A stretch of DNA of 25,772 nt, from the NCBI GenBank assembly GCA_050485365.1, contig JBJHBH010000052.1, positions 1 through 25,772 on the forward strand, written 5' to 3'. The stretch's first letter is position 1. The number at the start of each line of letters is the position of its first letter. Positions 16,292-22,880 of the stretch are shown here, in pieces. The stretch is from JARFUG01 sp050485365 (GTDB lineage Bacteria > Desulfobacterota > Desulfuromonadia > Desulfuromonadales > JACZKF01). The notes under the pieces are model-generated. The model had not been told where the DNA came from. It worked only from the letters and a program-made list of their open reading frames with translations, and did not search any database. The position numbers were made by a program, and so were the translations under genes.

Positions 16292-18481
16292 ATGATCAGA
16301 GCTTTACTCGCTGTCTGGCTTCTTTTCGCCGTCTGTTTTTTCGTGCCGACGCAGGCCTTCGCCGACGCGGCCGCAGACGCCTGGCGCGAAGGCGAGATCC
16401 TGGTGCAGTTTCACGAGGAGACTTCGCCGGTGGCGATGTCTGCTGCTCACGCAAGCGCCATGGGGCAGGTCCGCCGAGAGATGCGCCATCGTACGCAGCT
16501 CGTCGCACTCCCCCCCCACATCCCTGTCGAGACGGCCCTCACCCTCTACCGAGCCAACCCCCGCGTAAAACATGCCGAACCGAACTACATCGTGCACCGG
16601 GCGGTGACGCCCAACGATCCGCACCTTTCGCGCCAGTGGTATCTGCTGAACGAGGGGCAGCGCTTCATGGGGCCGCAGCGGGGGACGGCCGGAGCCGATA
16701 TCGGCGCCCCCGAGGCTTGGACGCTGCACACCGGGAGCGATCGGGTCATCGTGGCCGTGCTCGATTCCGGGGTCGACTACCTGCACCCCGATCTGCAGGG
16801 CAATCTCCTGCCGGGGTGGAACTTCGTCGCAAACAATGACGATCCGATGGACGACGACTCCTCCCACGGGACCCACGTCTCCGGGATCATCGGCGCCGTC
16901 GGCAACAACGGAGTCGGGGTCTCCGGCGTCGCCTGGGCGGTGCGGATTCTCCCCCTCAAGACGCTGGGCGCCAACGGCAACGGCACCCTCGCCCATGCCA
17001 TTGCGGCGATCGATCACGCCGTCGCGGCGGGCGCACGGGTGATCAACGCCAGCTACGGCCGAAGCGGCTCGCCTTCCACCCTCGAGCGCCAGGCCATCGA
17101 GCGCGCCCACAACGCGGGCGTCCTCTTCGTCGCTGCGGCGGGCAACGCCGGCAGCAACAACGACACCACCCCCTTCTATCCCGCCTCGTACTCCGTCTCC
17201 AATATCGTGGCGGTCGCCGCAACCGACGCCAACGACCGTCTCGCCTCTTTCTCCAACTACGGGGCGACATCGGTCCATCTGGCGGCCCCCGGACACCTGA
17301 TCTACAACACCGTGCGCGGCGGCGGATACGACTACATGTCGGGGACGTCCATGGCCGCCCCGGTCGTCTCCGGCGCGGCGGCTCTGCTCATGTCGTACAG
17401 TCCCGATCTTGCGATGTCGCAGATACGACAGCTCCTTCTGACGAGCTCCCTCTCCTATCCGGCTTTGGACGGAAAAGTCGTTCACGGTCGTCTCGACGCA
17501 GGCGAGGCCCTCGCCCTTGCACCTTCGCCCTTTCCCGGGGCGCCGACGGGGGTCGCGATCTCCAGCCGCGGCGCCGACCACCTCGAGCTCGTCTGGGAGA
17601 CCTCCGGAGGGGCGGCGCCGGATTCGTTCGAAGTGCAGCGGCGCGCAGGCGCCAGCGGTTACACCCCTCTGGTCACGCTGGCGGCCGCGTCTCGGAGCTA
17701 CCGCGACGAGGGGGCCTCCGACCGGGAGGGGAGCCTTTACTTCTACCGGGTGCGGGCCGTTTCGGCCGCCGGCGCCTCGGCCTGGTCGAACGAGGCGGGG
17801 GTCAGCGTCCCTCCGCTGGCGCCCGAGAACCTGCAGGCGGGGATCGATCAGGAGGGCGTCCTTCTCGAATGGGAGGACCATTCGGAGGTGGAGTCGCGGT
17901 ACGAGGTCGAGCGTGCGCCCGACGGGGGGAGCTTCCAGAAGATCGCCGAGCTGCCCGCCTCGAGCGTCGAGCACTTCGACGCCACGGCTCAAAAAGGGGC
18001 GAGCTACATCTATCGGGTGCGGGCCTTCAGCGACCTGACCGGCCCCTCCGACTATTCGGAGCCGGTGGCGGTCGTCCTCCCCGCCCCTTCGGCCGGAGCC
18101 ATCGACGACGGAGATGCCCCCGGGGGGAACGGCAACGGCTCCCCCGCGCCCGTGGTGGGCGGGGGTGGCGGCGGAGGCGGAGGGGGGTGCTTCATTGCCA
18201 CCGCCGCCTTCGGCTCGGAGCTTCACCCCCGCGTCGCCACCTTGCGGCAGTTTCGCGACGAGGTCCTCCTCTCGTCTTGGTGGGGGCGGGCCTTCAACGA
18301 CCTCTACCAGCGGCTGAGCCCGCCCCTGGCGCGCCGTATCGAGCAGAGCGAGACGCTGCGTTCGGCGGTGCGCGCGGCGCTGACGCCGGTCTTCTGGGCG
18401 GTGGAGTCGTGGATGGAGGTGCGGGAAGAGGCGCGGATCAGTCGCGAGCGACCCGACTCCCTCGCCGCTGCAGGAGGATGA
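16292..18481 (+). CDS. Exported subtilisin-family (S8) serine protease with FN3 domains and CFI-box C-terminus
   Basis: A 729-residue secreted endopeptidase. A signal peptide (MIRALLAVWLLFAVCFF, cut near AFA/DAA) is followed by an inhibitor-like propeptide (about 28-105, EGEILVQFHEE to HAEPNYIV). The catalytic domain (about 115-410) has D158 in AVLDSGVDYLHPDL, H192 in SSHGTHVSG, oxyanion N285 in AAAGNAGSN and nucleophile S353 in SGTSMAAPVVSG, all intact. Two fibronectin type III-like domains follow (about 416-506 and 507-597), then a low-complexity linker with ten consecutive glycines and CFIATAAFGS starting at C633. This Gly-Cys-Phe-Ile pattern is the CFI-box C-terminal domain known mainly from deltaproteobacterial exported proteins and thought to act in surface sorting. 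The ATG at 16292 follows AGGAG at six bases; an upstream GTG was rejected. The last 44 bp overlap the convergent MFS gene. Confidence 0.93.
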   Translation: MIRALLAVWLLFAVCFFVPTQAFADAAADAWREGEILVQFHEETSPVAMSAAHASAMGQVRREMRHRTQLVALPPHIPVETALTLYRANPRVKHAEPNYIVHRAVTPNDPHLSRQWYLLNEGQRFMGPQRGTAGADIGAPEAWTLHTGSDRVIVAVLDSGVDYLHPDLQGNLLPGWNFVANNDDPMDDDSSHGTHVSGIIGAVGNNGVGVSGVAWAVRILPLKTLGANGNGTLAHAIAAIDHAVAAGARVINASYGRSGSPSTLERQAIERAHNAGVLFVAAAGNAGSNNDTTPFYPASYSVSNIVAVAATDANDRLASFSNYGATSVHLAAPGHLIYNTVRGGGYDYMSGTSMAAPVVSGAAALLMSYSPDLAMSQIRQLLLTSSLSYPALDGKVVHGRLDAGEALALAPSPFPGAPTGVAISSRGADHLELVWETSGGAAPDSFEVQRRAGASGYTPLVTLAAASRSYRDEGASDREGSLYFYRVRAVSAAGASAWSNEAGVSVPPLAPENLQAGIDQEGVLLEWEDHSEVESRYEVERAPDGGSFQKIAELPASSVEHFDATAQKGASYIYRVRAFSDLTGPSDYSEPVAVVLPAPSAGAIDDGDAPGGNGNGSPAPVVGGGGGGGGGGCFIATAAFGSELHPRVATLRQFRDEVLLSSWWGRAFNDLYQRLSPPLARRIEQSETLRSAVRAALTPVFWAVESWMEVREEARISRERPDSLAAAGG

Positions 18482-19682
18482 GCGCCGTTGCCAGAAGGCT
18501 CCAGATGCCGAGGCTGACGAAGGCGAGCCCCCAGGCGAAGACGACCTCGTTGCCGCCGGCCAGATCGAGAACGGCGCCGAAGGCCAGCGGCGCGGCGAAG
18601 CCCGCTCCGAAGCCGAACAGGGAATGCAGGGCCATGGAGGCCCCCTTGCGGCCTGGCTCGGCCGCCGCGACGAGCCCCGCGGTGAGGGCCGCCGAATCCC
18701 CCATGACGAGAAGGAAATAGACGGTCATCAGCACAAAGACGACGGCGATGGGGAGGGGGGCGCTGAAGCCGACGACGCAGGCGACGGCGCCCGAGAGCCC
18801 CATCATCGCCGTGACGGTGCGGCGCCGTCCGTGCTTCACCGCCGCCTCGTTCCCCAGGATGCTCGCCACCGGGCCGAGCAGATTGATCCAGGCGGCCAGC
18901 GCCGCGGCCCCGAAGAGGACGCCCCCCGTGCTCCCCGTGGCGGCGCCGAGACCCAGGCTGAAGGCGAAGAAGGCCGGCATCCAGGAGCGCAGCCCGAAGA
19001 GCTCCCAGCAGTGCGCGGCGTACCCCAGGATGTATCCCATGGCGCTGCGGTTTCGAAGGACCGGCCCGAAGTCGAAGACGGGGGCGGGGGGCGCTCCGGA
19101 CGGCTGGGGATGGCGCGGGGGGAAGAGAAGGAAGACGAGGGGCCCGGCGACGAGGGGCCCTGCGGCGGCGGCGGCGAAGACCCAGCGCCATCCGAAAGGC
19201 TCCAGCGCCCCGGCCAGAAGGAGCGAGGCGGTGGTGCCGAAGCCGAAGCTGGCGGTGTAGAAGGCGATGGCGCGGCTCGGCGTGGAGCCGCGGTAGTTGT
19301 CGGTGAGGATTCTGAGCCCCGGCATGTAGGTTCCGGCGAGCCCCATGCCGACCAGCGCCTGAAAAAGGATCGCCGAGGGGAGCCCCGTCGCGAAGAGGGC
19401 GAAGCCGAGACTGCCGCACAAGGCCAGCAGCGTGGCGAACAGGTAGATGCGGCGGGCGTCGATGCGGTCGGTGAGCCCGACCAGAAGGGGGACGGCGGCC
19501 ATGTAGCCGGCGAAGAAGACGCCGCTGACGAGCCCCGCCTCCGAGTTGGTGATCCCCCATTCGCCGCGCATGAGCGGAATCAGCGCGGGCCAGGTGGCGA
19601 ACCCGGTCATGCTGAGGATTTCCGCTGCGCAAAGGATCGGCACGACGCGCCGCGCCGAAGGGGTCGCCCTGGATGAAGTCAT
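18438..19682 (-). CDS. Major facilitator superfamily transporter (CynX/NimT-like)
   Basis: A 414-residue inner-membrane protein with about twelve hydrophobic helices in two halves and a central loop of about 40 residues (FPPRHPQPSGAPPAPVFDF). MFS signs include VGLTDRIDARRIYLFATLL in the loop between helices 2 and 3 (the motif-A region, here with D-R-x-D-A-R-R) and the helix 4-5 region GMGLAGTYMPGLRILTDNY. It resembles the cyanate/nitrate-like MFS group, but the substrate cannot be read from sequence. The ATG at 19682 lacks a strong Shine-Dalgarno. The 3' end overlaps the 3' end of the subtilase gene by 44 bp on the opposite strand. No operon partner is visible: the phosphofructokinase gene is upstream on the same strand but about 190 bp away, with a repeat in between. 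Confidence 0.88.
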   Translation of the reverse strand: MTSSRATPSARRVVPILCAAEILSMTGFATWPALIPLMRGEWGITNSEAGLVSGVFFAGYMAAVPLLVGLTDRIDARRIYLFATLLALCGSLGFALFATGLPSAILFQALVGMGLAGTYMPGLRILTDNYRGSTPSRAIAFYTASFGFGTTASLLLAGALEPFGWRWVFAAAAAGPLVAGPLVFLLFPPRHPQPSGAPPAPVFDFGPVLRNRSAMGYILGYAAHCWELFGLRSWMPAFFAFSLGLGAATGSTGGVLFGAAALAAWINLLGPVASILGNEAAVKHGRRRTVTAMMGLSGAVACVVGFSAPLPIAVVFVLMTVYFLLVMGDSAALTAGLVAAAEPGRKGASMALHSLFGFGAGFAAPLAFGAVLDLAGGNEVVFAWGLAFVSLGIWSLLATALILLQRRGSRVARD

Positions 19683-19776
19683 CTCGAATCGCCGATGCGT
19701 GTGGGATGAAAAGAAGGGGTGAGCTTCAAGCTACCGAGATGAGGCCGAAAGGTCAAAGGGAAAATCGGGAGTCAGT

Positions 19777-19867
19777 GAGGCGTGAGGCGCACAAGATACC
19801 GTATTCTCCTCACGCCTCGCCGCTTGGGTTGATTTCCCTCGTGCCTAGCGCCCAGCGCCTCGTGCCT
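19777..19867. repeat. Intergenic repeat cluster: 11-bp inverted repeat and 10-bp direct repeat
   Basis: GAGGCGTGAGG (19777-19787) and CCTCACGCCTC (19808-19818) are perfect inverted arms around 20 bases. Just after, CCTCGTGCCT occurs twice (19837-19846 and 19858-19867), 21 bases apart start to start. The right copy ends five bases before the phosphofructokinase stop. It could help end that gene's minus-strand transcript, but has no T run; it more likely belongs to a dispersed repeat family. Confidence 0.55.
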
Positions 19868-19871
19868 GCCT

Positions 19872-21068
19872 TTAGTAATCGCTCGTCATGATGAAGAACG
19901 GCTGGCGGATGAACGACTCGTAGACGGGGCGCAGCCGCTCGGTGTCATAATATTTCTCCACGTCGACCACCTTGTGATGACCGGTGATGACGTCGAGGCT
20001 GGTGGTGTCGTAGACGCCGTTGTGCATGTTCACCAGCCGCCCCGAGGTCCCCGAGCGCACGAGATCGAAGGCGATGTTGCCGAAGGCCATCGGCACGATG
20101 GAGTCGAAGGCGTCGGGGTCGCCGCAGCGCACCAGATAGCCGAGGCGCTGGCTGACGACGTTGATGCGCTGGCCGTTGTTGTATTTCGGGGAGAGCTCCT
20201 TGAGCTTGGCCGCCACCTTGTCGCCGATCCCCCCGAGCTTTCGGTGCCCGTACTGGTCTTTTTCCGCCCCCTCGAAGGACATGTCGTCCTCGTGCAGCAT
20301 CCGCGCCCCTTCCGAGATGAGGACGACGGCGTACTTGCTCGGGTGGCGGTTCCGGTCGGCTGTCAGCATCTCGGCCAGATGCTCCACGTCGAAGACGTGC
20401 TCGGGGATGATGCAGCGGTCGGCGGCCCCGGCGAGGGTCGGCAAGAGCGCGGTGAAGCCCGCGTAGCGGCCGAAGACCTCGAGCACCAGATAGCGCTCGT
20501 GGGAGCCGGCGGTGGTGCGCAGCTTGTGGGTGAGCTCGACGGTGCGGGTGACGCAGGTCGAAAAGCCGATGCAGTAGTCGGTCCCCGGCACATCGTTGTC
20601 CATGGTCTTGGGGATCGCCACGATCTTCACCCCCTCTTTGTGGAGGCGCCCCGCGTAGCTCAGGGTGTCGTCGCCGCCGATGGGGATGAGGAAGTCGATG
20701 CCGAGAAATTCGAGATTCTTCAGCACCTCGGGGGTGAGGTCGTTGACCTCGTCGGTGTAGGTTCCGCGCAGGTGTTCGGGGAGGTTGTTTTTCGGCAGGT
20801 GGCTCGGGCGGGTGCGCGAGGTGTGCAGGAAGGTGCCGCCGGTGCGGCCCGCCCGATTGACGATGTCCTGGTTGAGGATCTGGATATGCGCACTGTTGTC
20901 GGCCTTGGGATCGCGCACCAGCTCGACCAAGCCGGCCCAGCCGCGCCGGATTCCGATGACTTTGTACCCTTCGCGCAGCGCCCTGAACGTCACTCCCCGG
21001 ATGGCGGGGTTGAGGCCCGGCACGTCGCCGCCGCCGGTCAGAATGCCGATCGTCCCTTTGTGTGCCAT
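19872..21068 (-). CDS. 6-phosphofructokinase, probably pyrophosphate-dependent
   Basis: A 398-residue cytoplasmic glycolytic enzyme that phosphorylates fructose 6-phosphate. The nucleotide/PPi loop is TGGGDVPGLNPAIRG (about 11-25). The two residues known to set the phosphoryl donor are Asp in GGDDT (131-135) and Lys in PKTMDND (153-159). ATP enzymes have GGDGS and PGTIDND there, so this combination points to PPi use. MDND contains the catalytic base Asp; SEGA (about 256-259) and GYLVRCGDPDAFD are further family blocks. The length suits the group III / longer PFK proteins rather than the 320-residue ATP enzymes. The ATG at 21068 follows AAGGAGAG at six bases; a TTG at 21074 is less likely. It appears to be monocistronic. 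Confidence 0.93.
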   Translation of the reverse strand: MAHKGTIGILTGGGDVPGLNPAIRGVTFRALREGYKVIGIRRGWAGLVELVRDPKADNSAHIQILNQDIVNRAGRTGGTFLHTSRTRPSHLPKNNLPEHLRGTYTDEVNDLTPEVLKNLEFLGIDFLIPIGGDDTLSYAGRLHKEGVKIVAIPKTMDNDVPGTDYCIGFSTCVTRTVELTHKLRTTAGSHERYLVLEVFGRYAGFTALLPTLAGAADRCIIPEHVFDVEHLAEMLTADRNRHPSKYAVVLISEGARMLHEDDMSFEGAEKDQYGHRKLGGIGDKVAAKLKELSPKYNNGQRINVVSQRLGYLVRCGDPDAFDSIVPMAFGNIAFDLVRSGTSGRLVNMHNGVYDTTSLDVITGHHKVVDVEKYYDTERLRPVYESFIRQPFFIMTSDY

Positions 21069-21122
21069 GGTCAACTCTCCTTCAGGTCTTTGCCTTTCGA
21101 TGAGAAGCGATCATTTTCGTCA

Positions 21123-21150
21123 AGAATAGACCAGCCCCGGTCGATCTCAA
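21123..21150 (-). promoter_or_regulatory. Candidate promoter of the phosphofructokinase gene
   Basis: On the minus strand TTGAGA (complement of 21145-21150) and TATTCT (complement of 21123-21128) are 16 bp apart, with five and four consensus matches. The -10 is 55 bp before the ATG. The 316-bp gap 21069-21384 also holds a GCGGACGC/GCGTCCGC inverted repeat (21178-21185 and 21201-21208) and the direct repeats and stem-loop listed separately; I see no gene in it. Confidence 0.4.
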
Positions 21151-21216
21151 GTACCCTTTCCCCAGAGGTTTTTCGAAGCGGACGCTTCGATGCGCCCGAG
21201 GCGTCCGCCACTTGTT

Positions 21217-21250
21217 GAATATCCCACACCAAGGAGGAGAATATCCCACA
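21217..21250 (+). promoter_or_regulatory. Tandem 12-bp direct repeat, 22-bp period (activator-site candidate)
   Basis: GAATATCCCACA occurs exactly at 21217-21228 and 21239-21250. The 22-bp period is about two helical turns, so both copies face the same side of DNA, as at sites for response regulators or other dimeric activators. It lies 135-170 bp upstream of the HMA/SurA operon start. Confidence 0.55.
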
Positions 21251-21316
21251 GAGACGATGCAGTGTTTGTTGATATCGACGGCAAGGATGGAGTTAACTAA
21301 GCGTTATTAAACGATT

Positions 21317-21353
21317 GGAGGAGCCTGGCACGACTTCTGTAACAGGCTGCTCC
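21317..21353 (+). promoter_or_regulatory. Stem-loop overlapping a sigma-54-like -24/-12 element
   Basis: GGAGGAGCCTG (21317-21327) and CAGGCTGCTCC (21343-21353) pair at ten of eleven positions around a 15-base loop. Within it, TGGCAC (21326-21331), five bases, then CTGTA (21337-21341) resembles a sigma-54 promoter: the -24 half is perfect, but the -12 has GT instead of GC. The ATG is 44 bp downstream. It could be a promoter, an operator, or a leader hairpin in the mRNA. Confidence 0.35.
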
Positions 21354-21384
21354 AGGAAACGATTTCCGAAAGGACACTGAAAAC

Positions 21385-22230
21385 ATGGGCAACAGAACAT
21401 TTCTACTCGCGGTGGTTTTTGTTTCGGCTCTGGCTCTGGCGTCGGTCGTCGCCTTCATGGGCGAGGCGGATGAGCGATACCCCCAGCAGGCCGAGTTTGC
21501 CGTTCAGAACCTGACCTGCGCGGTCTGCGTCGACAACGTGCAGCGCGCCCTGAGCACGGTGGACGGGGTCGGCAGAAGCAATGTGAACGTGCTGAGCGGC
21601 ACGACACGGGTCGAGTTCGACCCCGCCCGCGTCGATGCCGAGCGCATCGCCGCCGTGATCACCTCGGCCGGATACCCCGCTTTCCCGCGCGAGAGCATTT
21701 CGCCCGAGGCGCTTTTGGCGCTGCAGAGCGAGGCGCAGCGTCTGGCGGCGGACTATGTGGGGCGCATCGGAGGGAGGCTCGTCGCAAAGGCCGACTTCGA
21801 GCTCGAAGTCGACCTCCTCAAGTCGTCGATGCCCCCGCAGCACGGCCGGATGCCCGCCGAATCGTTGAAGATGCTCGTGTGGCAGAACGTGGTGCAGCGC
21901 GAGACGCTCCTCGCCGAAGTCGAGCGGCGCAACATGAGCGTTCAGGACGATGAGGTCGCCGCCGAGGTCGAAGCGATGCGCGCCGAGATCCCCGACTTCG
22001 ACTCCCTCGTGGGGCAGTTCGGGGGCGAGGAGCAGGTCGCCCGCCGCCTCAAGGAAGATCTGCTCATCAATCGCCTCATCGAGGATCAGATCAACGGCAG
22101 CGGGCTCCCCCACGACCAAGCGCGGATTCAGCTGGCGCAGTGGTACCAGGGCCTCGCCGACGCGACCATGGTGGAGGTCTTCGATCCCGAGCTGCGGTCG
22201 GCTCAGATGGGATGCAACTGCTGCTCCTGA
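21385..22230 (+). CDS. Membrane-anchored HMA-domain / SurA-N-like fusion protein
   Basis: A 281-residue protein, first gene of a probable six-gene operon. An N-terminal helix (5-25) anchors or exports it. Residues about 35-100 form a heavy-metal-associated (HMA) domain: FAVQNLTCAVCVDNVQRAL has the metal-binding C45-x-x-C48, followed by VDGVGRSNVNVLSGTTRVEFD. Residues about 105-250 are charged and helical, with the pattern of the SurA/trigger-factor-like peptide-binding N-terminal domain (SVQDDEVAAEVEAMRAEIPDF, a typical parvulin-chaperone stretch); no parvulin catalytic domain follows. The protein ends GCNCCS, adding C277, C279 and C280 as a second possible metal or thiol site. Likely location: periplasmic face of the inner membrane. 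A role in metal delivery or in guarding a cysteine-rich client is inference. The AGGA Shine-Dalgarno is ten bases from ATG. Confidence 0.82.
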   Translation: MGNRTFLLAVVFVSALALASVVAFMGEADERYPQQAEFAVQNLTCAVCVDNVQRALSTVDGVGRSNVNVLSGTTRVEFDPARVDAERIAAVITSAGYPAFPRESISPEALLALQSEAQRLAADYVGRIGGRLVAKADFELEVDLLKSSMPPQHGRMPAESLKMLVWQNVVQRETLLAEVERRNMSVQDDEVAAEVEAMRAEIPDFDSLVGQFGGEEQVARRLKEDLLINRLIEDQINGSGLPHDQARIQLAQWYQGLADATMVEVFDPELRSAQMGCNCCS

Positions 22231-22327
22231 GACCGCAGGGACGGCATCTGATGGCGCAATGAATGTTCACCTCGGGGGGGCCGCCGCCTCCCCGAGTACG
22301 AAAACGCACGAAGGAAAGGATCAGGCA

Positions 22328-22843
22328 ATGCAACGAGAAGATAAAAAAGCGCAGTTCTCGGGAGGCGCCAAGAAGAGCTCCCTCCCTCTGGTGGCGATCG
22401 CCGTCGTTTGCGCCGTCGTCGCCGCGGGAGTGGCCTTCGCTTTTCTGGGGGGCGGCCCGCCGAGCGACGTTCAAGCGGCGAAATCCCTGACGGTAGCCCA
22501 GGGGCAGGTGAGCATCCCCCTGAGCCAGATCAACGACGGTAAGGCCCATTTCTTCACCCTGCGCACCGACGGCGCCGATGTGCGTTTCTTCGTCGTCAAA
22601 AGCAACGACGGCGTCGTCCGGGCGGCCTTCGACACATGCGACGTCTGCTACCGCTACAAGAAGGGCTATCGCCAGGACGGCGACTTCATGATCTGCAACG
22701 CCTGCGACATGCGGTTTCGCTCCGACCAGGTCAACGACGTCAAGGGGGGATGCAACCCCGCTCCGCTGGAGCGCGCCATCGTTGGGGACAATCTCATCAT
22801 CGCAGAGGCGGCCATCGGTCAGGGCGCCTGGTATTTCCGGTAA
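22328..22843 (+). CDS. DUF2318 membrane protein (FtrD-like, Cys-rich)
   Basis: A 171-residue protein with an N-terminal membrane helix (about 20-42) and an extracytoplasmic DUF2318 domain. The domain signature is clear: C104-x-x-C107-Y (DTCDVCYRYKKGY), then C123-x-x-C126 (ICNACDMRF) and C142 in GGCNPAPL. DUF2318 is the domain of FtrD and of Campylobacter Cj1660, membrane proteins of periplasmic ferrous-iron uptake systems proposed to bind an Fe-S cluster or metal and take part in electron transfer (family knowledge). Known relatives adjoin FTR1-type permeases and P19 proteins; neither is visible here. The ATG at 22328 has AGGAAAGGA upstream at slightly long spacing; an in-frame ATG at 22259 has no ribosome site. 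A 97-bp gap separates it from the previous gene. Confidence 0.9.
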   Translation: MQREDKKAQFSGGAKKSSLPLVAIAVVCAVVAAGVAFAFLGGGPPSDVQAAKSLTVAQGQVSIPLSQINDGKAHFFTLRTDGADVRFFVVKSNDGVVRAAFDTCDVCYRYKKGYRQDGDFMICNACDMRFRSDQVNDVKGGCNPAPLERAIVGDNLIIAEAAIGQGAWYFR

Positions 22844-22880
22844 TCGAAGGCGCTTTTTCCGACGCTGACGGAGGTTTTTC

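Noticed and set aside
16304..18226. Long open frame (640 codons) on the minus strand across the protease gene
   Set aside because: It is antisense to a gene with intact S8 catalytic motifs; its translation is Arg/Gly-rich, has no recognisable motif, and arises from high-GC codon bias.
21174..21189. CGAAGC-GGAC-GCTTCG hairpin as a terminator
   Set aside because: Perfect 6-bp stem, but T residues precede rather than follow it on the plus strand, and on the minus strand it would lie upstream of the gene, so it does not fit a terminator.
21287..21310. Seven-codon leader ORF (MELTKRY) before the HMA/SurA gene
   Set aside because: AAGG directly touches the ATG, too close to act as a ribosome site, and no codon bias suggests attenuation. 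It could be revisited if the transcript start is upstream.
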